A DNA stretch of 64,000 bases from assembly GCF_003050925.1 (NCBI RefSeq), contig NZ_QAOV01000001.1, positions 62,001 through 126,000 of the forward strand. Reading direction: 5' to 3'. Both the position numbers and the translations under genes were made by a program. The DNA is from Pseudomonas sp. GV085. GTDB taxonomy: Bacteria > Pseudomonadota > Gammaproteobacteria > Pseudomonadales > Pseudomonadaceae. This document shows positions 47,414-60,182 of this stretch, piece after piece; the stretch's first letter is position 1; each line of letters opens with the position of its first letter. Under the pieces are notes generated by a model. The model was not told the DNA's origin. It was given only the letters and a program-made list of their open reading frames with translations, and did no database searches.

Positions 47414-48627
47414 GCCTGAAAGACATCATCAAGCCATACCCTTCGCCGATCATCACCGGGCGCGGTATCGACCTCGACTTCCCGATGCTCGCCGGTTGCC
47501 TGACGCTGCTCGGCCTTGGGCTGATCATGATCGCCTCGGCATCGACTGAAGTGGCGGCCGTGCAGTCAGGCAGCGCCCTGTACTACATGATTCGCCACCT
47601 TATTTACGTGGTGCTGGGCCTGGGTGCCTGCATCGTCACCATGATGATCCCGATTGCCACCTGGCAACGCCTGGGCTGGTTGATGCTACTGGGGGCGTTC
47701 GGCTTGCTGGTGATGGTGATCGTCCCGGGAATCGGTCGTGAGGTTAACGGCTCGATGCGCTGGATCGGCTTCAGTTTCTTCAACGTCCAGCCTTCCGAGA
47801 TCGCCAAGGTGTTCGTGGTGATCTACCTCGCCGGTTATCTGGTGCGTCGCCAGAAAGAAGTGCGCGAAAGCTGGATGGGCTTCTTCAAACCGTTCATCGT
47901 GCTGCTGCCGATGGCGGGCCTGCTGCTGATGGAGCCGGACTTCGGTGCCACCGTGGTGATGATGGGCGCTGCCGCGGCGATGCTGTTCCTCGGCGGCGTC
48001 GGCCTGTTCCGTTTTTCCCTGATGGTGGTCTTGGCCGTCGGTGCAGTGGTGCTGTTGATTCAAATGCAGCCCTATCGAATGGCGCGTCTGACCAACTTTG
48101 CCGACCCGTGGGCCGACCAGTTCGGCGCCGGCTATCAGTTGTCCCAGGCATTGATCGCTTTCGGTCGCGGTGAATGGCTGGGCGTTGGCTTGGGCAACAG
48201 CGTGCAGAAACAGTTTTACCTGCCGGAAGCCCACACTGACTTCGTATTCTCGGTCCTGGCCGAAGAACTGGGCGCGGTGGGTTCACTGTGCACAGTGGCA
48301 TTGTTCGTCTTCGTGTGTATTCGTGGCATGTACATCGGACTATGGGCTGAAAAGGCCAAGCAGTTTTTTGCTGCTTATGTCGCCTACGGTCTGTCGTTCC
48401 TGTGGATTGGTCAATTCCTGATCAATATCGGCGTGAACGTGGGCCTGCTTCCGACCAAGGGACTGACCCTGCCGTTCCTCAGTTATGGCGGTAGTTCGTT
48501 GGTGATCTGCTGTGCCTGTCTCGGCTTGTTGCTGCGCATTGAGTGGGAAAGTCGAACCCACCTGGGCAGTGAAGAGATGGAGTTCCATGAGAGCGACTTC
48601 GCCGAGGAGCCGCACCATGGGCGCTAA
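47410..48627 (+). CDS. ftsW: Septal peptidoglycan polymerase FtsW (SEDS)
   Basis: The 405-aa SEDS protein has about ten membrane helices and conserved loops, including GSMRWIGFSFFNVQPSE, LMEPDFGATVV and FLSYGGSSL. It polymerises septal glycan strands from lipid II together with FtsI. The ATG at 47410 overlaps the murD stop. The C-terminus overlaps the start of murG by 11 bp. Confidence 0.97.
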   Translation: MSLKDIIKPYPSPIITGRGIDLDFPMLAGCLTLLGLGLIMIASASTEVAAVQSGSALYYMIRHLIYVVLGLGACIVTMMIPIATWQRLGWLMLLGAFGLLVMVIVPGIGREVNGSMRWIGFSFFNVQPSEIAKVFVVIYLAGYLVRRQKEVRESWMGFFKPFIVLLPMAGLLLMEPDFGATVVMMGAAAAMLFLGGVGLFRFSLMVVLAVGAVVLLIQMQPYRMARLTNFADPWADQFGAGYQLSQALIAFGRGEWLGVGLGNSVQKQFYLPEAHTDFVFSVLAEELGAVGSLCTVALFVFVCIRGMYIGLWAEKAKQFFAAYVAYGLSFLWIGQFLINIGVNVGLLPTKGLTLPFLSYGGSSLVICCACLGLLLRIEWESRTHLGSEEMEFHESDFAEEPHHGR

Positions 48628-49679
48628 CGTCATGATCATGGCCGGCGGCACCGGTGGCCACGTGTTCCCGGCGCTGGCCTGTGCCCGCGAATTCCAGGCG
48701 CGCGGCTATACCGTGCACTGGCTCGGCACCCCGCGTGGCATCGAGAACGATCTGGTGCCGGCGGCCGGTATCGAGTTGCACCGGATCAATGCCAGCGGGC
48801 TGCGCGGCAAGGGCAAGCTGTCCCTGCTCAAGGCACCGTTCATGTTGCTCAAGTCGGTCTGGCAGGCGCGGGCGATCATTCGTCGGCTGCGGCCGGTCTG
48901 CGTGGTCGGCTTTGGAGGTTATGTGACCGGTCCTGGTGGCGTTGCAGCCAAACTGGCCGGCGTGCCGGTGATTGTTCACGAACAGAACGCCGTGGCCGGT
49001 ACCGCCAATCGGTTGCTGGTGCCGTTGGCCGCCCGGGTCTGTGAAGCGTTCCCCGACACCTTTACCCTGTCGAGCAGCCGCCGGACCACCGGTAATCCGG
49101 TGCGCACCGAGCTGTTCCTCGAGACATCGCGACCTGCCCTGGCTGGTCGCAAGGCGCGTTTGCTGATCCTGGGCGGAAGCCTGGGCGCAGAACCGTTGAA
49201 CAAGTTGCTGCCTGAAGCCCTGTCGCAAGTCGCTGCCGATTTGCGTCCGGAAGTGTTCCATCAGGCCGGCAAAAACCACGATGAAGTGACTGCAGAGCGC
49301 TATCGCGCGGCTGGCGTCGAGGCGCAGGTGCAGCCCTTCATCAAAGACATGGCCCAAGCCTACAGCTGGGCCGACCTGGTGGTATGTCGCGCAGGCGCGC
49401 TGACCATCAGTGAACTGGCCGCCGCCGGTCTGCCCTCGATGCTGGTGCCTTTGCCTCATGCCATCGACGATCACCAGACCCGCAACGCCGAATATTTGGC
49501 CCGTGAAGGCGCAGCCTTCCTGATGCCGCAAAGAACGACTGGCGCAGCGGATCTTGCCGCTCGCCTGACAGAGGTCCTGATGCAACCACAACGACTCAAT
49601 GAAATGGCTACCGCGGCGCGCCGCCTGGCCAAACCCGATGCCACCCGTAACGTGGTCGACAGCTGCCTGGAGGTGGCCC

Positions 49680-49687
<8 letters not shown>
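48617..49687 (+). CDS. murG: UDP-GlcNAc transferase MurG
   Basis: The 356-aa GT-B enzyme begins [20 protein letters not shown], with the glycine-rich lipid/phosphate loop, and has the second-domain UDP-GlcNAc site [19 protein letters not shown]. It makes lipid II by adding GlcNAc to lipid I at the inner membrane. GAGGAG lies 7 nt before the ATG, inside the ftsW end, and murG overlaps murC by 8 bp. Confidence 0.98.
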
Positions 49688-52120
<2,433 letters not shown>

Positions 52121-52124
52121 GGCC

Positions 52125-52994
52125 ATGCAAGGCGCTCAGCTCAGACATCAGCCCTCCGCATCGCCCGGCCGCAAGCCGGTGCCGCGGGGTGCCAGCCGAA
52201 TGGTGGCCAAAGAGCCGATGTCCGCGCGCCTGCCGAAAGCCAACTTCGGTTTTCTCAAAGCGTTGTTCTGGCCGGTAGTGCTGGTGGCTTTGGGGTTCGG
52301 TACTTACGAAGGCGCGACACGGCTGTTGCCGTATGCCGACCGGCCGATCACCAAAATCAATGTGCAGGGCGACTTGAGTTACATCAGCCAGCAAGCGGTG
52401 CAGCAGCGGATCGCCCCGTACGTGGTGTCGAGCTTCTTCACCATCGACCTGGCGAGCATGCGCACCGAGCTGGAAACGATGCCATGGATTGCCCACGCCG
52501 AAGTGCGCAGGGTGTGGCCGGATCAAGTGGTGATCCGCCTGGAAGAACAACTGCCGGTGGCCCGATGGGGTGACGAGTCGCTATTGAACAACCAGGGCCA
52601 GGCGTTCACTCCACGCGAGCTGGCGAACTACGAACACTTGCCTCAGCTGTTTGGCCCGCAGCGGGCTCAACAGCAAGTGATGCAGCAATACCAGGTGCTG
52701 AGCCAGATGCTCAGGCCGCTGGGTTTCTCGATTGCACGCCTGGAACTGCGTGATCGCGGCAGCTGGTTCCTGACCACCGGCCCCGGCAGCGCGGGTCCCG
52801 GGATCGAACTGCTGCTGGGACGCGGCAACCAGGTGGAAAAGATGCGCCGTTTCATCGCCATCTATGACAAGACGCTCAAAGAACAGATTACGAACATTGC
52901 GCGCATCGATCTGCGCTACGCCAACGGCCTCGCTGTTGGCTGGCGGGAACCTGTAGCGCCCACGGCAGCCCAACCCGCTGTCGCGAAGAATTAA
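52125..52994 (+). CDS. ftsQ: Cell division protein FtsQ
   Basis: The 289-aa bitopic protein has a basic Pro-rich cytoplasmic tail, a membrane helix ([22 protein letters not shown], about residues 42-63), a POTRA domain ([18 protein letters not shown]...[12 protein letters not shown]) and a beta domain. FtsQ recruits FtsLB to the septum. The ATG at 52125 follows AAGG; the frame extending further upstream overlaps ddlB. Confidence 0.96.
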   Translation: MQGAQLRHQPSASPGRKPVPRGASRMVAKEPMSARLPKANFGFLKALFWPVVLVALGFGTYEGATRLLPYADRPITKINVQGDLSYISQQAVQQRIAPYVVSSFFTIDLASMRTELETMPWIAHAEVRRVWPDQVVIRLEEQLPVARWGDESLLNNQGQAFTPRELANYEHLPQLFGPQRAQQQVMQQYQVLSQMLRPLGFSIARLELRDRGSWFLTTGPGSAGPGIELLLGRGNQVEKMRRFIAIYDKTLKEQITNIARIDLRYANGLAVGWREPVAPTAAQPAVAKN

Positions 52995-53009
52995 GAAGAG
53001 GCAGGACCC

Positions 53010-54269
53010 ATGGCAAACGTGCAAAGCGGCAAAATGATCGTCGGTCTCGATATCGGCACCTCCAAGGTGGTGGCGCTGGTGGGCGAGGTCGCGGACGACG
53101 GCACGCTGGAAATCGTCGGGATCGGTACCCATCCGTCCCGTGGCCTGAAAAAAGGCGTGGTGGTGAACATCGAATCCACCGTGCAATCGATCCAGCGCGC
53201 CATCGAAGAAGCGCAGCTGATGGCGGGTTGCCGCATTCACTCGGCGTTCGTCGGCGTGGCCGGCAATCACATCCGCAGCCTGAACTCCCACGGCATCGTG
53301 GCGATTCGTGATCGCGAAGTCAGCTCGGCGGACCTTGAGCGTGTACTCGACGCCGCCCAGGCCGTGGCGATCCCGGCTGACCAGCGCGTGCTGCACACCC
53401 TGCCGCAGGATTACGTAATCGATAACCAGGAAGGCGTCCGCGAGCCACTGGGCATGTCCGGTGTGCGTCTGGAAGCCAAGGTCCACGTGGTCACCTGCGC
53501 CGTCAATGCCGCACAGAACATTGAAAAATGCGTGCGTCGTTGTGGCCTGGAAATCGACGACATCATTCTCGAGCAACTGGCTTCCGCGTACTCGGTACTG
53601 ACCGATGACGAGAAAGAGCTGGGTGTGTGCCTGGTGGACATCGGCGGTGGCACCACCGACATCGCGATCTTCACCGAAGGTGCGATCCGTCACACCGCGG
53701 TAATCCCGATTGCCGGCGACCAGGTGACCAACGACATCGCCATGGCGTTGCGCACTCCGACCCAGTACGCCGAGGAAATCAAGATTCGCTACGCCTGCGC
53801 CCTGGCCAAACTGGCCGGTGCCGGTGAAACCATCAAGGTGCCAAGCGTTGGCGACCGTCCACCACGCGAGCTGTCCCGCCAGGCCCTGGCCGAAGTGGTC
53901 GAGCCGCGCTACGACGAACTGTTCACGCTGATCCAGGCCGAACTGCGCCGCAGCGGCTACGAAGACCTGATCCCGGCCGGCATCGTGCTGACCGGCGGTA
54001 CGTCGAAGATGGAAGGCGCTACCGAACTGGCCGAGGAAATCTTCCACATGCCGGTGCGTCTGGGCGTGCCTCACGGCGTGAAAGGTCTGGATGACGTGGT
54101 GCGCAACCCGATCTATTCCACCGGCGTCGGCCTGTTGATGTACGGCCTGCAGAAGCAGTCCGACGGCATCTCGTTCTCGGGCATCGGCAGCCGCGACAGC
54201 TACAGCAACGAAGAGCCACAGGCTCCGCTGCTGGACCGCCTGAAGAAGTGGGTCCAGGGCAATTTCTGA
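53010..54269 (+). CDS. ftsA: Cell division protein FtsA
   Basis: The 419-aa actin-like ATPase has the phosphate-1 loop IVGLDIGTSKVVALVGE, phosphate-2 LVDIGGGTTDIAIF and adenosine motif IVLTGGTSKMEGA. It ends in an amphipathic helix (LDRLKKWVQGNF) that binds the membrane and anchors FtsZ. AGAGG precedes the ATG, 15 bp after ftsQ. A tandem repeat separates it from ftsZ. Confidence 0.98.
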   Translation: MANVQSGKMIVGLDIGTSKVVALVGEVADDGTLEIVGIGTHPSRGLKKGVVVNIESTVQSIQRAIEEAQLMAGCRIHSAFVGVAGNHIRSLNSHGIVAIRDREVSSADLERVLDAAQAVAIPADQRVLHTLPQDYVIDNQEGVREPLGMSGVRLEAKVHVVTCAVNAAQNIEKCVRRCGLEIDDIILEQLASAYSVLTDDEKELGVCLVDIGGGTTDIAIFTEGAIRHTAVIPIAGDQVTNDIAMALRTPTQYAEEIKIRYACALAKLAGAGETIKVPSVGDRPPRELSRQALAEVVEPRYDELFTLIQAELRRSGYEDLIPAGIVLTGGTSKMEGATELAEEIFHMPVRLGVPHGVKGLDDVVRNPIYSTGVGLLMYGLQKQSDGISFSGIGSRDSYSNEEPQAPLLDRLKKWVQGNF

Positions 54270-54276
54270 AGATTTA

Positions 54277-54311
54277 CCGTTACACCGTTACACCGTTACA
54301 CCGTTACACCG
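54277..54311 (+). repeat. Tandem 8-bp repeat between ftsA and ftsZ
   Basis: CCGTTACA is repeated four times without error (54277-54308), followed by a partial fifth CCG. It lies 8 bp after the ftsA stop and about 48 bp before the ftsZ ATG, inside the ftsZ leader. Confidence 0.95.
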
Positions 54312-54358
54312 AAGCACGCAGTAGGCGAAAAAACTAGAGAATGTAAAGGAGAGGGAAA

Positions 54359-55552
54359 ATGTTCGAACTCGTAGACAACATCCCCGCAAGCCCGGTAATC
54401 AAAGTTATCGGTGTCGGCGGTGGCGGCGGCAACGCTGTCAACCACATGGTCAAGAGCAACATCGAAGGCGTCGAGTTCATCTGCGCCAACACCGATGCTC
54501 AAGCGCTGAAAAGCATCGGCGCGCGGACCATCCTGCAACTGGGCACCGGCGTGACCAAAGGTCTCGGCGCTGGCGCCAACCCTGAAGTAGGTCGTCAGGC
54601 CGCTCTCGAAGATCGTGAGCGCATTGCCGAAGTCCTGCAGGGCACCAATATGGTGTTCATCACCACGGGCATGGGCGGTGGCACCGGTACCGGTGCTGCG
54701 CCAATCATTGCTGAAGTGGCCAAGGAAATGGGCATTCTCACCGTCGCGGTGGTGACTCGTCCGTTCCCGTTCGAAGGCCGCAAGCGCATGCAGATTGCCG
54801 ACGAAGGTATTCGTCTGCTGTCTGAAAGCGTCGACTCGTTGATCACCATTCCCAACGAGAAGCTGCTGACCATCCTCGGTAAAGACGCAAGCCTCTTGTC
54901 GGCTTTCGCCAAGGCCGACGATGTACTGGCCGGTGCCGTTCGCGGTATCTCCGACATCATCAAGCGTCCGGGCATGATCAACGTCGACTTCGCCGACGTG
55001 CGTACCGTGATGAGCGAAATGGGCATGGCGATGATGGGCACTGGCTGCGCCAGCGGTCCGAACCGTGCACGCGAAGCCACCGAAGCGGCCATTCGTAACC
55101 CGCTGCTGGAAGACGTGAACCTGCAAGGCGCTCGCGGCATCCTGGTGAACATCACCGCGGGTCCCGATCTGTCCCTGGGCGAATACTCCGACGTGGGTAG
55201 CATCATCGAGGCGTTCGCTTCCGAGCACGCGATGGTCAAGGTCGGTACCGTTATCGATCCGGACATGCGCGACGAGCTGCACGTGACGGTCGTTGCCACG
55301 GGTCTGGGCGCCAAAATCGAGAAGCCTGTGAAGGTCATCGACAACACTGTCCATACTTCGATGGCTGCACAGCCACAACAACAGGCCCCTGTTCGTCATG
55401 AAGCTCCAGCGGTGAACTACCGTGACCTGGACCGTCCGACCGTCATGCGCAACCAGGCCCAGGCCGGTGCTGCGGCTGCCGCGAAGATGAATCCGCAAGA
55501 TGACCTGGACTACCTGGACATCCCGGCATTTCTGCGTCGTCAGGCCGATTGA
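54359..55552 (+). CDS. ftsZ: Cell division GTPase FtsZ
   Basis: The 397-aa tubulin homologue has the GTP signature GMGGGTGTGAAP, the T7-loop VNVDFADVRTVM region and the conserved C-terminal peptide DYLDIPAFLRRQAD that binds FtsA and ZipA. A variable Gln/Ala-rich linker (about 320-380) connects them. A strong AAAGGAGAGG ribosome site precedes the ATG. Confidence 0.99.
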   Translation: MFELVDNIPASPVIKVIGVGGGGGNAVNHMVKSNIEGVEFICANTDAQALKSIGARTILQLGTGVTKGLGAGANPEVGRQAALEDRERIAEVLQGTNMVFITTGMGGGTGTGAAPIIAEVAKEMGILTVAVVTRPFPFEGRKRMQIADEGIRLLSESVDSLITIPNEKLLTILGKDASLLSAFAKADDVLAGAVRGISDIIKRPGMINVDFADVRTVMSEMGMAMMGTGCASGPNRAREATEAAIRNPLLEDVNLQGARGILVNITAGPDLSLGEYSDVGSIIEAFASEHAMVKVGTVIDPDMRDELHVTVVATGLGAKIEKPVKVIDNTVHTSMAAQPQQQAPVRHEAPAVNYRDLDRPTVMRNQAQAGAAAAAKMNPQDDLDYLDIPAFLRRQAD

Positions 55553-55583
55553 TGAAATGTATCAGGGGTATTAGGGTGATTGG

Positions 55584-55612
55584 TGTTCAGCAAAGGTCTG
55601 GTCTGCTATCAT
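55584..55612 (+). promoter_or_regulatory. Possible lpxC promoter
   Basis: TATCAT at 55607-55612 is a reasonable -10 in the 112-bp ftsZ-lpxC gap, with only a poor -35 (TGTTCA, 55584-55589). A separate lpxC promoter is plausible, but readthrough from ftsZ is also possible because I see no terminator. Confidence 0.35.
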
Positions 55613-55628
55613 CGCCAGCCTTTGTTGA

Positions 55629-56576
<948 letters not shown>

Positions 56577-56597
56577 GTAAAAACCTCTCTAGTTTTT

Positions 56598-56625
56598 AAA
56601 GGCTGCCTTCGGGTGGCCTTTTTTT
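56598..56625. terminator. Terminator between lpxC and the convergent diguanylate cyclase gene
   Basis: AAAGGCTGCC, loop TTCG and GGTGGCCTTT form a 10-bp stem with two G-U pairs, followed by a T run on the plus strand. Confidence 0.85.
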
Positions 56626-56646
56626 ATGAAGCAAAAGATCTTTGCT

Positions 56647-58149
56647 TCAATCCGCGCACACCACCCGATTACGCCCCCCTTCCTTGGCCTGATACAACGC
56701 CTTGTCGGCACTGAACAGCAATTGCTCCAGGTTGATATCGCTGGCTTCAGTCCAGGTGGCAATACCGATACTCACGCTCATCGGCGGTTCACCGGCATCC
56801 GCCAGCAGCAGTTTTTGCACCGCCTCACGGATATGCTCGGCGATCTGCCGCGCGCCTTCGCTGTCAGTTTCGGCCAGGACCACCGAAAACTCTTCACCGC
56901 CATAGCGAGCCACCAGGTCTGCCGGGCGATGGACACTGGCGCGGATGACCTCGGCCAATGCCCGCAAGGCGTCGTCGCCGGCCTGATGCCCGTGCCGGTC
57001 ATTGAAGGCCTTGAAGTGATCGGCATCGATCATCAGCAACGACAACGGCTTGCCGCTGCGCTGCGCACGAAACCATTCATGGCGCAGGGTCTGATCAAGG
57101 GATCGACGGTTGGCCACGCCGGTCAAGGCATCGGTGGCCGCCAATTGCGACAATTCCAGCTCGGCATATTGGCGCAGTCGCAGCTCGCGGCAGAGCAGCC
57201 AGGTCAGCCACAACAGACCGATGCACAAAACCCCCGTCGCACCGTTGATCACATAGGCCGTGCGGTTCCAGGTGGCGAACACTTCATCGATAGAAAGGGC
57301 CACGATGACGGTCAGCGGCAGATTGCCGACCCGGGAAAAGGTGTACAGGCGCCGCTGATGGTCGACACTCGACACGCTTTCGAAGGTCCCACTGCGCTCC
57401 TGCAGCATGCGTGCGACGTTGGGGCGGCTGGAGAAGTTTTTGCCGACGGCGTTTTGTTCCCGGTACGGCTTCTGCGCCAGGAGAATCCCGTCGTCGTTGA
57501 TGATGCCCAGCGTACTGCCGGAGCCGATTTCGAGGCTGTTGAACAGCTGGTCGAAGTAGCTCATGCGCATCGACGCCACCGCGACCCCCAGAAATTCACC
57601 TGTGGGCGAGGAAATGCGCCGGCTGAAACTGATGCGCCATTCGTCGCTGTCATCGCAGTCACAACGTGTCTTGAACGGTCGGCTGACAAACATTCCAGCG
57701 TCGCGATTGAAGACATGGGCCAGGAAATAATCGCGGTCAGCGAAGTTGCCCGGTTTCGGTTCGATCAACGATGAGTCGGCCAGCACGTCGCCGTGCTTGT
57801 CCAGCAGCAGGATGTCGCCCTTGTAGCGCGCGGTGGTGGAGCGGTCGAACAGCACCAGGTGCCGGATCTGCGGCGAAACCTGTTTCAGGTCGTCCCGTTG
57901 GGCGGCGGCGATCAGGCCCTGCAAGGTCAAGTCATAGAGCTCGACCGTACGCAGGACATCGGCATCGATCAGTTGCGCAATGGTGGTCGCGCTGCGTGTG
58001 GCGGTCTGCTGGGCATTGGCGTGCTCGCGGATCAGCAGGTAAGTGACAATGCACAGGATCGAGATGACAGTCAGGGTGCTGCCGAGGATCACCATGATCT
58101 CGGGTCGCCCGGGCGGGCCTTGAAAGTGTGGGGTGCGGCTTGCGGTCAT
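56647..58149 (-). CDS. Membrane diguanylate cyclase with periplasmic Cache-type sensor
   Basis: The 500-aa protein has a first membrane helix (about residues 18-40), a periplasmic dCache-like sensory region, and a second helix near TAYVINGATGVLCIGLLWLTW. The GGDEF domain follows, with active motif GGEEF at residues 417-421 and an inhibitory site RPAD at 408-411, five residues upstream. It should make cyclic di-GMP with product feedback. The signal sensed is unknown. The start is uncertain: ATG 58149 (MTASRTPHFQ) lacks a good ribosome site, but the upstream frame is not protein-like. Confidence 0.92.
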   Translation of the reverse strand: MTASRTPHFQGPPGRPEIMVILGSTLTVISILCIVTYLLIREHANAQQTATRSATTIAQLIDADVLRTVELYDLTLQGLIAAAQRDDLKQVSPQIRHLVLFDRSTTARYKGDILLLDKHGDVLADSSLIEPKPGNFADRDYFLAHVFNRDAGMFVSRPFKTRCDCDDSDEWRISFSRRISSPTGEFLGVAVASMRMSYFDQLFNSLEIGSGSTLGIINDDGILLAQKPYREQNAVGKNFSSRPNVARMLQERSGTFESVSSVDHQRRLYTFSRVGNLPLTVIVALSIDEVFATWNRTAYVINGATGVLCIGLLWLTWLLCRELRLRQYAELELSQLAATDALTGVANRRSLDQTLRHEWFRAQRSGKPLSLLMIDADHFKAFNDRHGHQAGDDALRALAEVIRASVHRPADLVARYGGEEFSVVLAETDSEGARQIAEHIREAVQKLLLADAGEPPMSVSIGIATWTEASDINLEQLLFSADKALYQAKEGGRNRVVCAD

Positions 58150-58301
58150 AGGGCTGGCGTCTGCTAGAGGGACGTTGTAAGCGTAGTTGCATAAACGTAG
58201 CAGCCGAGTGAATCGTTTCTGTTGCTCGAACGATTGATCGATGGGGTGGGCGTCAGTGACTTTCGTTGCAAAAGTTGCAATGAAGGTTGAGTCGCCGCTA
58301 T

Positions 58302-58329
58302 AAAAAAAGCCGCTGACAGCAGCGGCTTT
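58302..58329 (-). terminator. Terminator of the small secreted-protein gene
   Basis: AAAGCCGCTG (58306-58315) and CAGCGGCTTT (58320-58329) form a 10-bp stem with loop ACAG; a run of seven T follows on the minus strand. Confidence 0.9.
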
Positions 58330-58396
58330 GAAGACAACTTTGCAAAGGGAAGAGCCGATGAAAAGTGTCGAGGGAAACGTGAGTGAACAGTGCAGA

Positions 58397-58621
58397 TCAG
58401 CTGTCTTTCTCGACCCGTGGCTGGGCCTGAGTGCTGGATGCTTGCGGGGCCTGGGCGTCTTGCGCAGCCTTGGCGGACATCTCGATCCGATGCTCTTTGA
58501 ACGCCGCAGCGCGTGCGGTGTTATGCGCGACGAAAGTTTGCGACTCTTCCGCCATCGCCAAGGGTGACAGGAACAAAGAGGACAAAACGAAAGCGCTGGC
58601 AATACCCATACTGTTGGACAT
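58397..58621 (-). CDS. Small exported protein of unknown function, 74 aa
   Basis: The ATG at 58621 has AAGAAGG 8 nt upstream; an upstream in-frame extension lacks a ribosome site. The product begins MSNSMGIASAFVLSSLFLSP and has a signal peptide ending LAMA (residue about 24). The mature part is only about 50 residues: EESQTFVAHNTARAAAFKEH and an Ala/Gln/Ser-rich tail ending RVEKDS. It has its own terminator. I recognise no family. It lies between the diguanylate cyclase and sensor kinase genes on the same strand, but not in either transcript. Confidence 0.7.
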   Translation of the reverse strand: MSNSMGIASAFVLSSLFLSPLAMAEESQTFVAHNTARAAAFKEHRIEMSAKAAQDAQAPQASSTQAQPRVEKDS

Positions 58622-58728
58622 CTTTAAAACCTTCTTGCTTGGCAAGTGCTGTTTGGTGCGGGCAAAGATAAGGATATGGGGTGAGGGGAAAAAGAGCGGA
58701 TTCATGAAAGGACTGTTACAGCAAAAGC

Positions 58729-58803
58729 AAAGATCGCAGCCTGCGGCAGCTCCTACAGAAAAACAGTCCAGCAGTAGGAGCTGCCGCAGGCTGCGATCTT
58801 TTG
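58729..58803. repeat. Inverted pair of the GATCGCAGCCTGCGGCAGCTCC repeat family
   Basis: AAAGATCGCAGCCTGCGGCA continues into GCTCCTACAG; an exact inverse copy starts GTAGGAGCTGCCGCAGGCTG and ends GATCTTTT. The spacer is only about 15 bp. This is the best-conserved copy of the family in the window. Confidence 0.9.
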
Positions 58804-58817
58804 ACTTTCCAGGTGTA

Positions 58818-60182
58818 TCAGACCGGGAGATGGATACCGAAGGTATTCATGCCATGGTCACTGCGCACAAACACATCGCCGCCATGCATCAGCGCAATGG
58901 CCTTGACGATGGCCAGTCCCAATCCATGGTTTTGACCGCTGTTGCTGCGCGAAGCATCGACCCGATAGAAGCGCTCGAACAGCCGTGGCAGGTGTTCACG
59001 GGCAATCGGCGAACCGGGGTTGGCAACGCCGATGCTGACCTGGTGTTCTGCGGCTTCAATGCGCACCTGAATCACCTGCCCGGGCGCGGTGTGCTGCACC
59101 GCGTTGTTCAGCAGATTGATCAACGCCCGGCGCAGATGAGCGATCTCGATCCGCACTTGCGCGTCACCACTGACCTCAACCCGGACCTGAGCGTCTTCGA
59201 GAATGAAATCCAGGTACTCCAGGGTCGTCGCCACTTCATCGGCCAGTGAGGTTGAGGTGAGTTTGGTCGCCTTGCTGCCCTGATCGGCGCTGGCGAGGAA
59301 CAGCATGTCGTTGATGATCGAACGCAGTCGCTCAAGCTCTTCGAGGTTCGATTGCAGCACTTCGAAGTAATGCTCGGCGGAGCGTCCGCGGGTCAATGCG
59401 ACCTGGGTCTGGCCGATCAGGTTGGTCAGTGGCGAGCGCAGTTCGTGGGCGACGTCGGCGTTGAACGATTCAAGGCGCGAGTACGCTTGTTCAACCCGTT
59501 CCAGGGTCGAGTTGAACGAACTGACGAATTGATCGAGTTCCGGCGGCAACGGTGAGAGTCGCAAGCGCCCCGAGCGCAACGGCGGGGCCAGGCGCTGGGC
59601 TTCCTGGGACAGTTTGATCAGCGGCTTGAGCCCGATCCGCGCCACCCAGTATCCCAGTGCCGAGGCCAGCAGCACGCCGACAATCGCCAGGCTGATCAGC
59701 GCGGTCAGCAGTTGATGCTGGGTCTGGAAAAACGTCTCGGTGTCGATGGCGATCATGAAACGCAGCGGTGGACGCTGATCCTTGGCCGGGAATTCGCTGA
59801 CCAGCACTTTCAGCGGATAGGGGTGATCCGGCAGATGCATGTCGCGGGTGCCCAGCGGCCCTTGGGCAAAGGCGCGGATTTGCGGTGTCAGGCTGCCGTA
59901 TTCGTAGTGTGGATCGCCGCTGATGATCCAGAAACGGATGCGCTTGTCTTCTTCGCTCAGCAGATTGAGCTTGTTGTTGATCTTCACCCAGTGCTCGGGC
60001 GTGCCGTAACGGCCGACCGTGGATTCGAGCACGCTGTAGCGCGCGTCCAGCTCGGCTTCGGGCAACAGGCCCAGGCCCTTGTCGACCTGCTGGTACAGCG
60101 CCCAACCGATCAACAGAAAGACTAACAGCGCCACCAGCGTGAACATCCCGCTTAAACGCAGCGCGATCGAGTTACTGGACAC
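58818..60182 (-). CDS. Heavy-metal-type sensor histidine kinase (CusS-like)
   Basis: The 454-aa kinase has two membrane helices (about 9-31 and 165-188) bounding a periplasmic sensor, then HAMP. The phospho-acceptor box is FNADVAHELRSPLTNL, the N box RRALINLLNNAVQHT, and the G box HGLGLAIVKAIALMHGG. It belongs to the metal-sensor (CusS/IrlS) family, but the linked target is an RND multidrug-type pump, so the signal is open. I choose GTG 60182, with GGAGAG 5 nt upstream; GTG 60185 is an alternative. It overlaps the response-regulator gene by 11 bp. Confidence 0.92.
   Translation of the reverse strand: MSSNSIALRLSGMFTLVALLVFLLIGWALYQQVDKGLGLLPEAELDARYSVLESTVGRYGTPEHWVKINNKLNLLSEEDKRIRFWIISGDPHYEYGSLTPQIRAFAQGPLGTRDMHLPDHPYPLKVLVSEFPAKDQRPPLRFMIAIDTETFFQTQHQLLTALISLAIVGVLLASALGYWVARIGLKPLIKLSQEAQRLAPPLRSGRLRLSPLPPELDQFVSSFNSTLERVEQAYSRLESFNADVAHELRSPLTNLIGQTQVALTRGRSAEHYFEVLQSNLEELERLRSIINDMLFLASADQGSKATKLTSTSLADEVATTLEYLDFILEDAQVRVEVSGDAQVRIEIAHLRRALINLLNNAVQHTAPGQVIQVRIEAAEHQVSIGVANPGSPIAREHLPRLFERFYRVDASRSNSGQNHGLGLAIVKAIALMHGGDVFVRSDHGMNTFGIHLPV

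Noticed and set aside
58431..59249. 272-aa plus-strand frame crossing the small secreted-protein gene, a repeat pair and the kinase gene
   Set aside because: It runs through a palindromic repeat and antisense to two supported genes; no motif.
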